Positions 45,018 through 58,080 of a stretch of 64,000 nt of DNA are shown here, one piece after another. Within the stretch, counting starts at the first letter, position 1, and every line of letters begins with the position of its first letter. A program made the translations under genes and the position numbers. This stretch comes from Davidsoniella eucalypti (taxonomy: Eukaryota; Ascomycota; Sordariomycetes; Microascales; Ceratocystidaceae): NCBI GenBank assembly GCA_004009845.1, contig RMBW01000023.1, positions 186,001 through 250,000 of the forward strand, given 5' to 3'. The notes under the pieces were generated by a model. The model worked only from the letters and a program-made list of their open reading frames with translations. It had not been told where the DNA came from and did not search any database.

Positions 45018-46618
45018 TAGTACAGATATGGAACGATGAGGCTAGCAAAATGTAATAACGACGGTAACAGGTTTGTATCCGCTGAAGGAGTTCGGCAGGG
45101 GGATGTGTTCGGTCCGCTGTTCTTCAGCTTGGGGATGAGAAAGTTCGTAGAGAAGCTGAAGGAGACACTGGGACCAGGGGAGGAAGTCATGGCTTACCTC
45201 GACGACGTTGTCGTGGTTGGGCGACGCACGGACGTACCGGATACAGCGGCCACTTTGCTTGCAAATATGGAAATCGGGGTCTCCCTCAACCAGTCCAAGT
45301 CTAAGGTCCTCCGTATCCAGAACTGCCGTGAGTCAACCGGCATAGAGGTACTCGGCTCCTTCCTCGGCCCCACTGCCGCCAGACGACGCTTTCTCTACGA
45401 CTGCATAGTTCGTCAAGCTGGCACACATCTCAGGTTGGAACAATTGTCTCTGCAAGAGGCCCAACTGGTCCTCCGCCTTTGCACATAACAAACACTTCAA
45501 CACCTAGTGAGAACCCTGCGACCCGACGGCCTGGAGGACATCTGGTCTACGCTCGACAAGCTCCTTCTAAATGCAATGCGGTGGACCAGAGGCGTGGCCG
45601 AGCCTAGCCCATTCGACGAAGACATCATGGCTTTGCCCATGAGCTCGGGGGGGGGATGGGTATCCCTTCCTATCTGTAACAAGCCTCTGCTGTCTTTCCT
45701 GTCGCAACAGCCCAGGCCTACGCCGACTTGGAGTGTATCCGGAACCCAGAAGTGACCCGCCCGGAGGGACTGCGGCGGCAGAAGTAAGCCATGGGGGAGC
45801 TCAACGGCATGAGGTACGACAGACTTTGGGGCCGTCTGTCACCAGCAGAAAGGAAGGACTTGGGTGATAACAAGACGTTCATCGGACGCCAATGGATGGG
45901 AATACAGCCAACCAGCAGACGCCAAATCATTGCTGATTCCCTCCTTATGGGCATGATTAGTGAACGTTTCTTACTCCCGGACCGCATGATGGACAAGCCG
46001 TGCCCAGAGTGCCACCAGACTGTCAAGTGGGCTCATCACCAAAAGTGCCAACGGACCACTGCCCGCGCCTGGTCAACTCACCGCCTCCACGACATGGTAC
46101 GAAACTGCTTCCACCAAGGCTCTCCGCCAGTCAGGAATCCTGTGCGACCTGGAACCCCACTTCAGGCACAGTGAAGAAGACTCCGGCCGACGAGCCGATT
46201 GGGGATTCGAGGAGGTTGGATTGCGCAAGCTCTACGACCTGACAATCGTCACTCCTCAAGGGAAGCAGCTACCATTCTGAACAAGAGTTACAACAACAAG
46301 ATTGGTAAATGCCCCCCTCTGGGAGCTGGTGAGCAGTTCTACCCGATGGTGTTCTCCCAGGGCGGATCGATGGTCTCGAGATCCGAAACTACGTTCAAGA
46401 TACTGCAACAACGTATGTCAAAATCCACTTCAGCCTGGCTCGCCAGAACCGTGGGCATCCTGATGGCTGAAACCCGAGTTGAGGCCCATTGGGTGACCCG
46501 AGGTGTGACTCGAGAAGGCCGCATGGGTGACGGCGCAACACTTCCAGTCTGTCCCTCGGACTTGGAAAATCAAGACGAGGACGCTTTCGTGGATTGTGAG
46601 GAGGGCTTCCTGGCCTGA
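45018..46618 (+). pseudogene. Decayed non-LTR retrotransposon with restriction-like endonuclease (CRE/R2-type)
   Basis: 5'-truncated ORF in several frames. 45036-45488 holds reverse transcriptase motifs GVRQGDVFGPLFF and AYLDDVVVVG (catalytic DD). The same frame continues after a TAA to a thumb region (LRPDGLEDIWSTLDKLLLNAMRW). A frameshift falls in a G9 run (45647-45655). The next frame has QAYADLECIRNPE and the Cys-His knuckle CPECHQTVKWAHHQKC (near 46000-46050). A third frame (about 46119-46280) has RRADW...YDLTIVTPQGK, the PD-(D/E)xK-like endonuclease core of site-specific LINEs. The end FYPMVFSQGGSM is also typical. It lies about 105 bp downstream of tRNA-Ile. Clade assignment (CRE versus R2/NeSL) is tentative. 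Confidence 0.8.
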
Positions 46619-47418
46619 GGAGCATGTGAATGATGTTTTGATTGTGTTGTTTTCTTTTGATGATTCTACAGCTGTGACAAGGTCTTTCGCTCTTTTTGTT
46701 TCCTCTATACTGTTTTTACTGTTTCTGTTTACTATTTTCTTCTTCTTCTTCTATTACCTTTGCTTTGCACTTATCGCCACATTTCAACTTAGTCTTTACA
46801 CTTTAAAATTGCCAAAACAAGTAATTGGTAGTGGGCAGCTGAGCACCTCATCAAGAAGTGTGTCGTCTTTCTTTTTGCTCATTTTTCATGTCTCGGGTTT
46901 TTGGAGCGCCACGTAGTAGCACCACTTCTTTAGTGGCGTCCTCGTAAATTCGATTCAATTCAGTGGCGTTGAAATATAACGCTATCAAGTAAAGACTTTG
47001 GCTAAACTGCAGTTAGTGCAAGAATTATGTATGAAAAGTCACAGCGCTTCGACTTGCTGTCCTCGGAAAATCGCGGGTCAATTTGCCTTTACAAGGCTTG
47101 GCCTAGAAAATAAAGGGAAACTATGCAGAAATATTCTCCGGGACACCACCGAAGAAGAAAAAAAAAAAGGAAAAGTGTCTTAGCTAATCTGAGCCAAATC
47201 CATCGAACCGCCAATCCGCCGCGGGAATGATTGAATTTTGAAGTTACGCAATTTGGATAGTGACAACTCTGTTGAGCCATTTTTTCTTTTTTCTTTCTCT
47301 ATCGATATAGCAACCATCCACGATCGATCTTTCGCTAGGTTTTGGATCCCTCCCTCCCTTGCCACCAAAACCACACGACCATCCACATCCAGACCTCAGT
47401 CAGCCGCAAAAAGCAACT
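46619..47418. other. LINE 3' flank and LIP5 promoter
   Basis: The first 200 bases are T-rich and may be the element's 3' UTR. No gene. The last 130 bases are a CT-rich leader up to AGCAACTATG at 47419. Confidence 0.5.
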
Positions 47419-48783
47419 ATGTCGGCCTCTATGCACCGCCTGCAGCCGCTCCGCCGGCGGCTCGTGGCCTCGGTAGTCCCTAATGCCCGCACACTAGCCT
47501 CGGAAGTGCCACCGCCACCATCCGCCGCCAGCACCTCGACGACCCCCTCATCGCCAATCACCCGGGGATCTCCCATTGCCGAGCTAGCCAAGGGCAAGAC
47601 CAAGGCGCGGCCAACATACTTCAAAGACACAGCCGTGGCGCCGTTCGGCGAGTTCCTCGAGAGCCCGGCCGCCCTCTCCGCCTCCGAAGCCTACCAGACG
47701 CGCACTGTCCAGGTCGGACCCGAGGGCCGCAAACGCACGATAACCCGGCTGCCAGAGTGGCTCAAGACGCCGATTCCAGCCGGCAACGAGAACTACAACG
47801 CCATCAAGAAAGATCTGCGTGGTCTAGGCCTGCACACCGTGTGCGAGGAGGCCCGTTGCCCCAACATCAGCGAGTGCTGGGGCGGTTCCAACAAGAGCGC
47901 CGCCACTGCCACTATCATGCTCATGGGCGACACCTGCACACGTGGCTGCCGCTTCTGCTCCGTAAAGACGAACAGAAATCCTGCGCCTCTCGATCCCCAC
48001 GAGCCCGAGAACACAGCAGAGGCTCTGGCGCGCTGGGGTCTGGGCTACGTTGTTCTCACCAGTGTCGATCGTGACGACTTGAAAGACGGCGGTGCCAACC
48101 ATTTTGCTGACACTATTCGCCGCATCAAGCATAAACGCCCGCAGATGCTTGTCGAGGCACTAACCGGTGACTTCCACGGCAACCTGGATATGGTTACTAT
48201 TGTTGCTCAGAGTGGACTTGATGTCTACGCCCACAACCTTGAGACTGTCGAGGACCTGACTCCCTACGTCCGTGACAGACGCGCCACTTTCAGACAGAGC
48301 TTGAAAGTTCTCGAGCAGGCTAAAAAATCTAAAGAAGGCCTCATTACCAAAACGAGTATGATGCTGGGTCTAGGCGAGCAGAACCACGAGGTCGAGGCTG
48401 CTTTGAAAGGTGAGAGAAAATATACTTGACAAAAAACTACAAACCAACACACACTAACATAACATACTATTTTAGCCATGCGTGATCACGGCGTTGATGT
48501 CGTCACTTTCGGACAGTACATGCGTCCTACGAAACGCCACATTCAGGTTGAGCGCTACGTCACTCCCGATGAGTTCGAGATGTGGCGCCAGCGTGCTATG
48601 GACATGGGGTTCCTGTTCTGTGCATCGGGCCCTCTCGTTCGTTCTTCTTACAAGGCCGGTGAAGTGTTCATCGAGAATGTCCTCCGCAAGCGTTCTGGCC
48701 TTAATGTGCCCGAAGGCTCCAAACTTACAGACGCTGTGGTGGTTGAAGAAATGGCAAAGGCGGTGAAAGCGCAACAGCATTAA
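47419..48783 (+). CDS. LIP5: Lipoyl synthase, mitochondrial
   Basis: Exons 47419-48409 and 48476-48783, 66-nt intron (GTGAGA...TTTTAG), 432 aa. Radical-SAM enzyme that inserts two sulfurs into octanoyl groups on lipoate-dependent proteins (PDH, KGDH, glycine cleavage H protein). An Arg-rich N-terminus (MHRLQPLRRRLVASVVPNAR) fits a mitochondrial presequence. The auxiliary cluster Cys are 142, 147 and 153 (CEEARCPNISEC), and the radical-SAM triad is Cys173, 177, 180 (CTRGCRFC). LTSVDRDDLKDGGA, MLGLGE and TFGQYMRPTKRH are also family signatures. The C-terminal RSSYKAGE block with its Ser ligand is present. Intact and full length. Confidence 0.97.
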
Positions 48784-49281
48784 ACAACATGATATATAAT
48801 GAATCACACATAAATCTATGCAAGATGCGGGGTTCAAATAGCATCTGGATAGTATGTTATTGCATTTATATTGATCAGAACTAGGCCAGGCATTGTCCTA
48901 CATATTGTCTTGTTCCTAAGCATATTATATTTACACATGCAGCATCTCTTATCGGCTCTACCCTCTATACCCATTTTCGGGTGACAGTAAATAATGAACG
49001 CCATTTCAACACTTTATAAAATAGACAATGAAAATCTTCATGAATATACTCAAAACAATACACAAATGTATCTCAGTACGCCACACCAATGGCCTGTTTA
49101 CCTTATCATCTAGGCGAGTATCCATTGTATCGTTCCATAATGAATAAGATAAACCAACAAGCAATTGCTTTGTTGTCATCGTTATTGTCATAACACTGCA
49201 ATACTATAACAATGGCCACTCTTTAATCTTCACACCAACAATTCTCTAAAGCTCACTACTCAAACTTTGGGCTCAGACACC
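48784..49281. other. Intergenic spacer
   Basis: AT-rich 3' flank of LIP5 and promoter of the next gene. No other feature seen. Confidence 0.6.
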
Positions 49282-50971
49282 ATGGCTACCACTAGATTCT
49301 TTTTTGCTTTGTTGCTATGTGCAAGCCTGTTCCAGTGTCGGCTTCTAAGCCATGTCGACACAGCTACAAACATATCAGCCTTGTCATATCCCCGCTACAA
49401 TCATGTTGGTATGTCTGATGATACAGCACCAGTCTCACAGTCGTCTAGTCGCTAATAGTGTCAATCTTCAAGAAACAAGCAACATCCGCATGAATGCCAT
49501 TGTCGGACCGGGAATCAACACCAATGACGAGATGCACCTCTTTCCACGTCTTTTGCACAACCTTTACTTTTCAACGTCGGACTATGGTATCACATCCAAG
49601 GACAATTCGCAGTTTGGCTGGCCGTCTGTACATGGTCCATCGCCTCATCGTGGCTCAGCCAACTCTACGTTCACGTTCAAATATCCCACTGTCATGCTCG
49701 AAAACATTGGCGGTATTGTCCATGTAGAGTGTGATAGATCTCGCGGAGTCAATACCGTAGTGTTCGCGAGTGAATATCTGATGCGGGCGGCATTTTCCAT
49801 CTGGCAAGCCCACTCTCCATTCATCTTGATAACTAATCATGGTAATGATTGTGATAGCGGTTATGACCGGGCCTATTATCTCGTCACGATGATGGCACTT
49901 TCGCCTCAGACAGGCGGCATTCGCCTCGAAAGTCGGAAGCAGCACTTGGAAGCGGTTGTAAAATCGGTCAGACTGGACTTCTCATCTTCAACAAGGCCGA
50001 TGCTCTCAAATCTCCCTATCATCTCACCAAATATGTCGCTTCAGTTCGACCAGCAACTTCCGCCAGGCACTGTACTTTTAGCGTGGCCATCCTTTGTCAA
50101 AGTCGTCTCGGATTACGCATACATGAAAGCAGCAGTAACTTTCACTGGGTATCTAGACTACGATATTGAAAAGTTTTCTATCAACCAGTTGTGGCTCGAT
50201 GTTCTGTGCCACCTCGATACATCACTGATGGTCACGGCCGATGTCCAAGCCAAATTCTCACGGAATGTCACGTTTTCTTCGCCCAAGGTCAGCAACATTC
50301 TACATGTAACAATCCCCGGCGTTGTTGATATTGCGCCGAGTCTTTCTTTTACCATTGACGCCAACATGGCAGCCGGTGGAGCTTTGAATGCTACCACGGG
50401 TTATCGAGTCAGCGTTCCCTCGGGTAACGTGCACTTGGACCTTGTACACCCGTCTCACAATGGACTACACGGGTTTTTTCCAGACTTTCTGATCGAAGCC
50501 AATGCGACAGAGAATGTCAACTCCCACCTGAATATCAGCACCATGCTTGATGTCGATCTCGAGTTCCGACTAGGGAGCCTACTGAGATTCAACAGCGTGT
50601 TCGACATCAAAACAGGCATCAATACCATGTTTGGCCTACGCGGTCGACAGAACGCAGGCTTCAGCGACGAAGATGCGCCCGGTGAAATAACCGATGAATG
50701 GCAGCCAGACCCGCAGGTTTCCGGGTCGTCTACTCCAACTGTGGGGGCGGCACCGAACGCAACCCGCGTATGGCCTACGCAGTCAGGTATTAGGCCAAAG
50801 GAGCTAGAAACTGGGGGTGGTGGTATTGGTGTTGATTCCGTGCAGATGCCATGCGGGGCTAACCAGGTCGAGCTATATACAGAGTTCTTGCTTGAGCTCA
50901 CGATCAACAACGTCTCTCTTTTCGAGGACCACAAAGTGATATGGGATGTGTGCGATGATTTGTGGGAGTAG
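49282..50971 (+). CDS. Secreted fungal protein of DUF7029/DUF7223 type
   Basis: Exon 1, 49282-49408, begins with a signal peptide (MATTRFFFALLLCASLFQC). Exon 2 most likely starts at 49473 (64-nt intron, GTATGT donor, GCTAAT branch, CAAG acceptor), giving 541 aa; an acceptor at 49448 is also in frame (549 aa, but a 40-nt intron). The body has FKYPTVMLENIGGIVHVECD and AYYLVTMMALS, which resemble fungal secreted proteins annotated DUF7029, and a beta-rich second half with several N-glycosylation sequons. The C-terminal quarter is Pro/Gly/Ser-rich and ends without a GPI signal. Function is unknown; such proteins are extracellular or wall-associated. The assignment is from memory of the family pattern. 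Confidence 0.72.
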
Positions 50972-53743
50972 TCTCAAAAAGAGGGGCATTCCTTTCTTCG
51001 TCAGTAGAATAATCATCAATATATTTCTGCAGTACAAGGCCATAGGCTAAGAAATGGGATTAATTGGCGTGAGGTAAATGATTCAGGTGTGATACATGGT
51101 TATCATATCTAAGAGGGCAGAAGAACAGGGTACAAGGCATAAATCAAAGGCCGCTATGAGTTAGATGGTTGCTAAACAACAGCAGCAGAGGCCATAACCC
51201 ACAAGCAAAGAGCAAAGAGCAAAGAGGCAAGATGAAAGTAAGAAATATGGGTGGCACTCGAATCTTCCAGTTCTCTATGCAGAAGCCATCTTTCGCGATA
51301 ATCGACCACTTACGCGTCCAAGCGCAGTTGTTTTCTCGCACCGAGCAACATACTAATCAGACACTACTATCACGATACAACTTGAAGACAATCCATTATG
51401 TGTCCGTTCATGCATGGTTGATGGGTATAGGGCAGCCAAATGAAGATCAAGCATCAGCTCAGGTACAGCAAGTCTGGCTTTGAATCTGACGTACAATTCA
51501 AACATCATAATGATAGCTTGTATCTGGGGATCACGGTATATAGTTCTAGTATCGATAGTAGTGACCCTAGTAGATAGGATAGTGGGTGGGTTGAGTGGAG
51601 TCTTCAGAAAGCATTGGGAAGCACGGGCCCTGGGCTTTGAGGAAGGTACTAGTAAAGCTTGGTCTAACTAGATACATAGGTAGTGACGCTCCTGCAGTCC
51701 TTGTTTCCTTGTTGCTGCTATTGCCCTTGTTGGTTGTTGTGGTTGTGGGCTATTAATTACTCGTTGACACTCCGAGATATTAGTAAACAAGAAAAATACA
51801 AAGCAGTCAAGCAGTGAAAAAAAGCCATGGCCAGTTTGTCAGCAATTGGGAAGCTGGCCAGGTCCGATCTAACACATTCCTTTTCTAGTTGACAGGGCGA
51901 AGCATACATAGTTTCGGATGTGAAATAGGGAACTCTATACAACGAGAAGAAAAGAAGAAAAGAAAAGAAGAAAGTGAGGTCGGTCTCTATGTATTCGGGC
52001 TAAACCCTTACATATTATGTAGGCTTGAGAGATGACGGTGGGTGGGCTGTTGACAAGCGGAATTGGACGAACGTCGTAGTAACTCAGTAATTAGGAACCA
52101 TGTCATCTCCATAAAAGTTTGTTTTCTTGATTGTTTGATAGTTGTGTATTCTTTTTTTTTTTGCTCGGACTTTGGACCGACCGGATTCAGATAGACAGTA
52201 GTTTGGAAACAGGACAAGGTGTAGAAAATGCATTGTTTTTCTTCTTGTATGGAATAACTACAGATAACTGCATGTAAAAGGTCTTCATTTGGTCATTTGA
52301 TTGCTACTATACCCTTTCATTCTTTTTTGTCTCCGAGTTGTCAAAAAATAGTCTAATTAACTCGACCGAACCAGTCTAGCTTCAAAGTCAGGGCCCGTGT
52401 TTGTGAACAGTCTGTGTGTTGCACTAATGGATGTAGTTCTTGGGCTGTAGCTTTACATACATATGTATATTAGGTAGAGGGAGTGGTTCTTTAACTAGCA
52501 AGTCTATTATACCTCTTGCTTTCTGAGCTTTCATTGTGGATTGTGTGCCAATAAGGGTTTGTCACATGCCGTAGGGTTGACTCCAGCTAACAATTAGGGC
52601 TTCGCTTCGCCTCGTCGCATAAAATGCTGTTCTGGAATGATTCGAGGGCATGGCTTAGCCATAATATTTGGATTAGGACCTCGAGTTTTTGTTATTGATT
52701 TCCTTTTTCTTTGTTGTCTAGTTGTTTCAAAGCTGCCTTCGATAAGCCTCTCTCGGTAGTGACGACGTCCGGACTGGCTGACGTTGTGCCAGTGGGTTAT
52801 ATTGCTTACAACTATGTAGTTAACTATACTAGCATCAGTTATTAAAATCAGCATTGGCATTAGCATTAGCTTCAGGACTAGCAACAAGTCTTGGCCCGGC
52901 ATACATATTACAGGCCTATCTCAGCGGCCTATCCATCCATCCATCCCTTCTGTGACAATCTCCCTGGCCTCTAGCAACCCCAGTGGTTAGTTTTAATCCT
53001 AGAAGCAAAAAAAAGCAAATAACTGAAAAAAAGAGTTAACTAGTCTTAGCAGCAATAACAAGACAAACTGCCGGCCGACTTGGACTTGGACTTGGGTCCT
53101 TTATTTCTCGCCTCAATCTGCCATTTCCATCCATCGATTCTCTTCCATCATCTGTGCCGATTCTACTGCTTCTATTTTCCTTCTAATTTTCATTTTATTT
53201 TTTGGCATTATTTCTATTGTCGTCGCCCTGCGAAATATATCCAACGGAAAGCTGCCCAAAAGGCCTATTTTTTCTTCTTTTATTTCCTGTGACATTAGCG
53301 ACTTGCTGCATATTGCGCACCATTTTGATACCACTTGATTTTCCCTGATTTGATACTACTTCCATCTCCCCGTCTCTTCTTTTGCCTTTGACCTCTGCAA
53401 GCCAGTAATTCCTCGCCGTCCTTTTTCTCTCCTCCATCCTTAATCATCATCGTCGACTGCCGCTTCTAGCACAGCCATTCGTTCTTCCCGTTTTTTCCAT
53501 CTTTCTTCCTTGTTTTCATCTTCGTGATTCCAACAAACAATCCAAACCTCCGTGCTGATTGTCGACCAATCAATCAACCGATCTCCCAACCGATCGCCCA
53601 ACCGTGCCTTCTGTTTAGTTGCGTTGAATCTGAGCGGAGCGCTACGCGAGAATCATCACATCAACGACGACTTGAGCCAAGCCGTCCTCGAATCCAGAAC
53701 ATAATAAACAAAACACCAGAACTCATATCACCGATTTGCGAAA
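50972..53743. other. 2.8-kb spacer and long upstream region of RHO3
   Basis: No gene recognised at 50972-53000. Short tandem units (AGAGCAA near 51209-51222, CATTAG near 52856) are present. From about 53090 to 53560 the plus strand is CT-rich and probably the promoter and 5' UTR of RHO3; the overlapping ORFs are artefacts. Confidence 0.55.
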
Positions 53744-54785
53744 ATGCCTGCTCTGTGTGGCGGTTCCAAAACAGTCCAGCGCAAGCTGGTTCTCCTGTGC
53801 GTCTCTCTCCCACTCTCCCCAAACTACCGCGTTGAGCAATGTCCGACATCGCCGCCTGTTATGATCATCTCCGATCCGATCTCAGAAGCCAAGCTAACCC
53901 GTGACTCTTCTCTTTCGCCGCTACAGTGGAGATGGTGCTAGTGGAAAGACTTCTTTGCTGAACGTCTTTACCAGAGGGTAGGTCGCAAACTCCCTAGCTC
54001 CCCCAATAGAGATGTAGAATAGACCAGATAGACATCGCCAATATCTCTCGAACAAACCACCGTCACTGAAGGATCATAATCAGCTGACGTCAACTGGCGC
54101 TTATAGATACTTCCCGACTGTTTACGAGCCGACTGTATTCGAAAACTATGTACATGGTATGTTGTGTCACCTCCAGCCAGAGCCAGATCAGCTGGCGCAA
54201 CCCGTCTTCTATGCGATCATGCTAAACAACCACTTTCCTACAGACATTTTTGTTGACAGTGTCCACATCGAGCTGTCTCTTTGGGATACTGCCGGACAAG
54301 AAGAATTCGACCGACTACGTAGTCTTTCATACGGTAAGATATGCTTATGCGCACTGCTGACCACGCCACATATCGATCTCACTTACTAATCATGCGTTTA
54401 CGCGTATGCAGACGATACGGATCTTATCATGCTTTGCTACAGTGTCGACAGCAAGGACTCGCTTGAGAACGTCGAGAGCAAATGGGTAGGAGAAATCGCC
54501 GACAACTGCCCAAACACCAAGTTAGTTCTCGTGGCGCTCAAGTGCGATCTGCGCGAAAGCGACGCCGAAGAAGAGGGCGAAGACTCCGCGGCTAAGACCG
54601 GCGAGAAGAAGCCTACTATCAACTACGATCAAGGCCTAGAAGTCGCCCGTCGCATCAGTGCCTTGCGGTATCTCGAGTGCTCTGCCATGCGCAACCGCGG
54701 CGTGAACGAGGCTTTCACCGAGGCGGCGCGAGTTGCCTTGAGTGTGAAGAAGGATAACGTCGATGCCAAATGCATGATGATGTAA
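53744..54785 (+). CDS. RHO3: Rho-family GTPase RHO3
   Basis: Five exons: 53744-53796, 53927-53977, 54107-54156, 54244-54333, 54412-54785, giving 205 aa with all junctions in frame. MPALCGGSKTVQRKLVLL is the Rho3 N-terminus. GDGASGKT (19-26) is the P-loop, PTVYEPTVFENY (38-49) switch I, DTAGQ (66-70) switch II, ALKCDLR (123-129) replaces the NKxD motif as in other Rho3 proteins, and ECSA (170-173) is G5. A Rho insert rich in Glu and Asp lies at 130-148. The C-terminus CMMM is a CaaX box, so the protein should be prenylated. Rho3 controls exocytosis, actin polarity and tip growth. Confidence 0.95.
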
Positions 54786-55882
54786 ACAAAAGGACAATCA
54801 TGCGACGACATATACTCTTTATATGCATTCGGACTTTGGCATTGCCGAAACGAAGACAACGAACGGAAGATTAACCAAAGTCCGAGATTGCCGATACATG
54901 CCATCTATCATATCATGTATGATCTTAGCATGGTAGAACTTCCTCGGATTCCACGGACATTTCACATCGTTTGATACACTTGGAAAACCTCTTTTACCCC
55001 GAACCATTCTTTTTTCTTTCTTCTTTTACCATTATATCTTCCTTATTTTCTTTCATCCTTTTTGCTTTGTTTATCTTACGGTGTTAGTGGCGCTGGTGGC
55101 TTTATCTTCCCATTTATCTTTCAAAGTCCAATTCTTCTTCTTCTTCATTTCTGATACGAGACCTAAGCATTCACCAGCCGTTGTTATCCAACTATCATGG
55201 ATGGTAATACTGATGAAGTTTAGGGATGAGGGCTACAAATTTCCCCTCTTTTTTTTATTGATCACATTTCACTTTCATGTTCTTTTTACCACCTCAATTT
55301 TCTTCTATACTTATCATGTGTCAAATCCCAACGTTGCGTTTAGCTCTATTTCTTATGTTATCTCAACTGATTTAGGGCTGTTCTCTGCGATTAACAAGCA
55401 GGCTGTATAACGGGAGTCAACTTAGTTGTTTATTTTATTAAAACAAAAACATCCCCTCTTTATCAGTCCTTAGGGAAGAAAGTGTATATATCTTCTTTTT
55501 CTATGTCATCAGTTCATTTCGAAACGGGTTTTTCATCTATTTCTAAACTCTCATAACTTTTGTTGTCCACGGAGTGCCTTTGTAGTATCGTATCACGGAC
55601 AAATGTGTGTTTGGGTATGCTTTATATCATTTCTTTTCGTTCCGCTATAATGCAGATGCTTTCGCTATGATAGGTTGTATAGGGATTAATGAATTAAGTT
55701 TTATTTTCGTTGATATGATATCTAATATGTGTATAGTAGTCTAATGTGCGATTATTGGCGGGATTATAGTATGTAAGTCCCGAAGATTTTTGATATGCCC
55801 ATCCCATTCACAAGTAACGGCCACTAAGATAGGAAAAGCCTACAAGATAAAGCTGGCGCATGAGAGGGTCTCTGCATTTCTA
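54786..55882. other. Convergent 3' regions of RHO3 and the DUF1275 gene
   Basis: T-rich, without a gene. The ORF at 55081-55410 is hydrophobic only because of T-richness. Confidence 0.6.
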
Positions 55883-56815
55883 TCACGGCTTAGACTCGCC
55901 ATTGGTGGTGGATTTGCTTTGCCAGAATAGCCAGGCGACAGCCATAAGCACCTTCATGCCACCAGAAACCCAGATAGCAGGAGGCATTCCGCCATCGGTA
56001 CGCTGAAGCCAACTACCAACGACGCCGCCAAGAAGTAGAAGGACCATGGCGCTGATACGGCGGTTACGCTTGACATTTTGGCCAAACGGAGCAAACAGCT
56101 TCGGATCAGAGAGCAAATCACAGTATAGAGACGTGAGGACACTGGTGGGAACCTCGTTGAAACCGAGGACACGGCTACAAACAACCTGGCCACCGAACTG
56201 GAACGCTAGAAGGGCAACAGGCAGAAGAACAATCATAGGGCCAGTGCTACCATCGTGAAGTTCCTTATCAGGTGACACGGCATAACGCTTAAACTGGGGG
56301 ATAGCGCCGACCTGAGTCATGATGGCCACGGCGAGAAGGAAGAGAGCTTGTAGGCCAAAGTTGATAGACAGAGTCGACTTGCGTTTTGCGCCAAGCAGAC
56401 GCAGCCAGCCAAAGCTGAAGCAGCCTGCCCAGAAGGCGCCTATAGACACCAGAGCCTTGATCCAGAGCTGTGGCTCGAGAGGCGGTAGTTTAGCTGTACC
56501 GAGAGCCAGGAAGATAGTGTTACCTAAAGAAACAGAGAGATTAGATAAGATGATCAAGATAAGAGTTGGCTAAGTTCTGGGAACCCAGTTTTTGTTTTCT
56601 GTATATATATACAAGGTGACTGACTTGTCTCACTTACCGGTTTGCATGCCAACAAAAACACCAGCTGCGTTGAAGACGACCGCATCGCAGAGACCGGTGA
56701 CCGCACAGCAGGCGAGAACTGGGATTTCGGTGTATGCTGGGTCGACTTCATCAGAGAGGCGTTGGAGCCAACTCCGGCGAGGAGCTTCGATTGTGTTATC
56801 GGAGTCTGAAACCAT
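55883..56815 (-). CDS. DUF1275 (YoaK-like) integral membrane protein
   Basis: Two exons: complement(55883..56523, 56638..56815), 272 aa, 114-nt intron (GTAAGT...TTTAG). After a hydrophilic N-terminus, VTGLCDAVVFNAAGVFVGMQTGNTIFLALG is the conserved DUF1275 block (D-x-x-x-F...F-x-x-x-TGN). About six membrane segments follow, and QVVCSRVLGFNEVPTSVLTSLYCDLLSDP is the second family motif. The molecular function of DUF1275 is not established; a transport role is often assumed. Confidence 0.9.
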
Positions 56816-58080
56816 GGTTACAGTATCGGTATATATTCGTATATGGAACTTGGATATATAAATGTGAATATATAAATATGAATATATACATATGTATATG
56901 TAGCGTCGGTTTTTGATAGTATAAGTCGATGTGATGGCTAGTTTCCGAGATATAACTAGGAGATGCGGTTTGAGATAGTAGACACGGAGTTGAAATCATT
57001 AGCTTTTAATTTAGGGTGAGATAAGATACACTCTCAATGGACGTTGAGATAAGTGTGTTTAAAAAAAAAAGATAGTAAACTAATAAAAATAAACCTGACC
57101 CTAGAAACTCCGATGGCGGAGAATGGCTAGGAGGTAGTTCTAAATGCGGTAAAGATCGTGAATTTGCAGCACTTTGAAAATATTAGGCAAAAGGAAAAAG
57201 AAGGAAAAAAAAAAAGACAAGAAGAACAAAGAGAGAAACTTAGAAGGCCAATAACTTATCTTTTCGAACTAGTAGGTCACCTCATCTCCTTTTATTCTTG
57301 TACAAAAGACCAAGAAGAAAAAACTTGAACAAGGGAATCTAAGAGAGAAAAAAACCGTGCCTTCGGACTTCTTTCTCAGACACCCACGAACAAGCCGTCA
57401 CACTGACCGATGAAGCTAAAACGACCCGCTTATGGCTAGTATCCCTGAAAGATGATTATGAAAGAAATAGCAAGTGAAGGGAAGAAAAAAAGAAGCTAAC
57501 AGATCTAGCGCAATCAACATAGATACATATCTGTGTACTTTGTGTTCTTCAACCCCTACGCAGTGTCTGTGAATATCGGATACCACACCAGGTAACACTA
57601 GAGCTGATATGCCATAGCCAGTAAGTAAGACGATAGTCGTTTTGAATATCATTGCTGTTGAGGTACTGTCAAAAAGTGCTAAAGCTGATAGTGAGCTGTC
57701 ATACTTTTTTTAAGCCGCAGGATGTCTCGGACAAAAAGAAGACAAGAACAGATTAAACAAGGGTTGACTAATAACTTTGACTGATAGCCAAAACTCACCC
57801 GGCATCCAACAATACATTGAAGTCTACCCATAATTCTTGTTAGTCAGCAAGCACCAAAAGGGCAGGTTTTTAAAAAATAAATATAGATATATATATACGT
57901 GAGGAAACACCAAGGGACACAGAAACGAGCGTCAATCCTTTATCATGTACAAAGCCGCGAGAAGCTTTTTTGAATTTGAGTCTGTTTTTGTTAACGAGCA
58001 CGGGCAGCTCTCATCCATCACCTTAAGGGACATGCGCACGGTGTATATCTACTAACTACTTGTGTACCTAGCTTCTAAAA
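56816..58080. other. Promoter of the DUF1275 gene and AT-rich spacer
   Basis: Short ATATAAATATGAATATATA repeats occur at about 56857-56890. Purine-rich plus strand from 57180 to 57370 (CT-rich leader of the minus-strand gene). No further gene seen. Confidence 0.55.

Noticed and set aside
47400..48132. Long antisense and alternate-frame ORFs over LIP5
   Set aside because: Shadows of the GC-rich lipoyl synthase coding frame.
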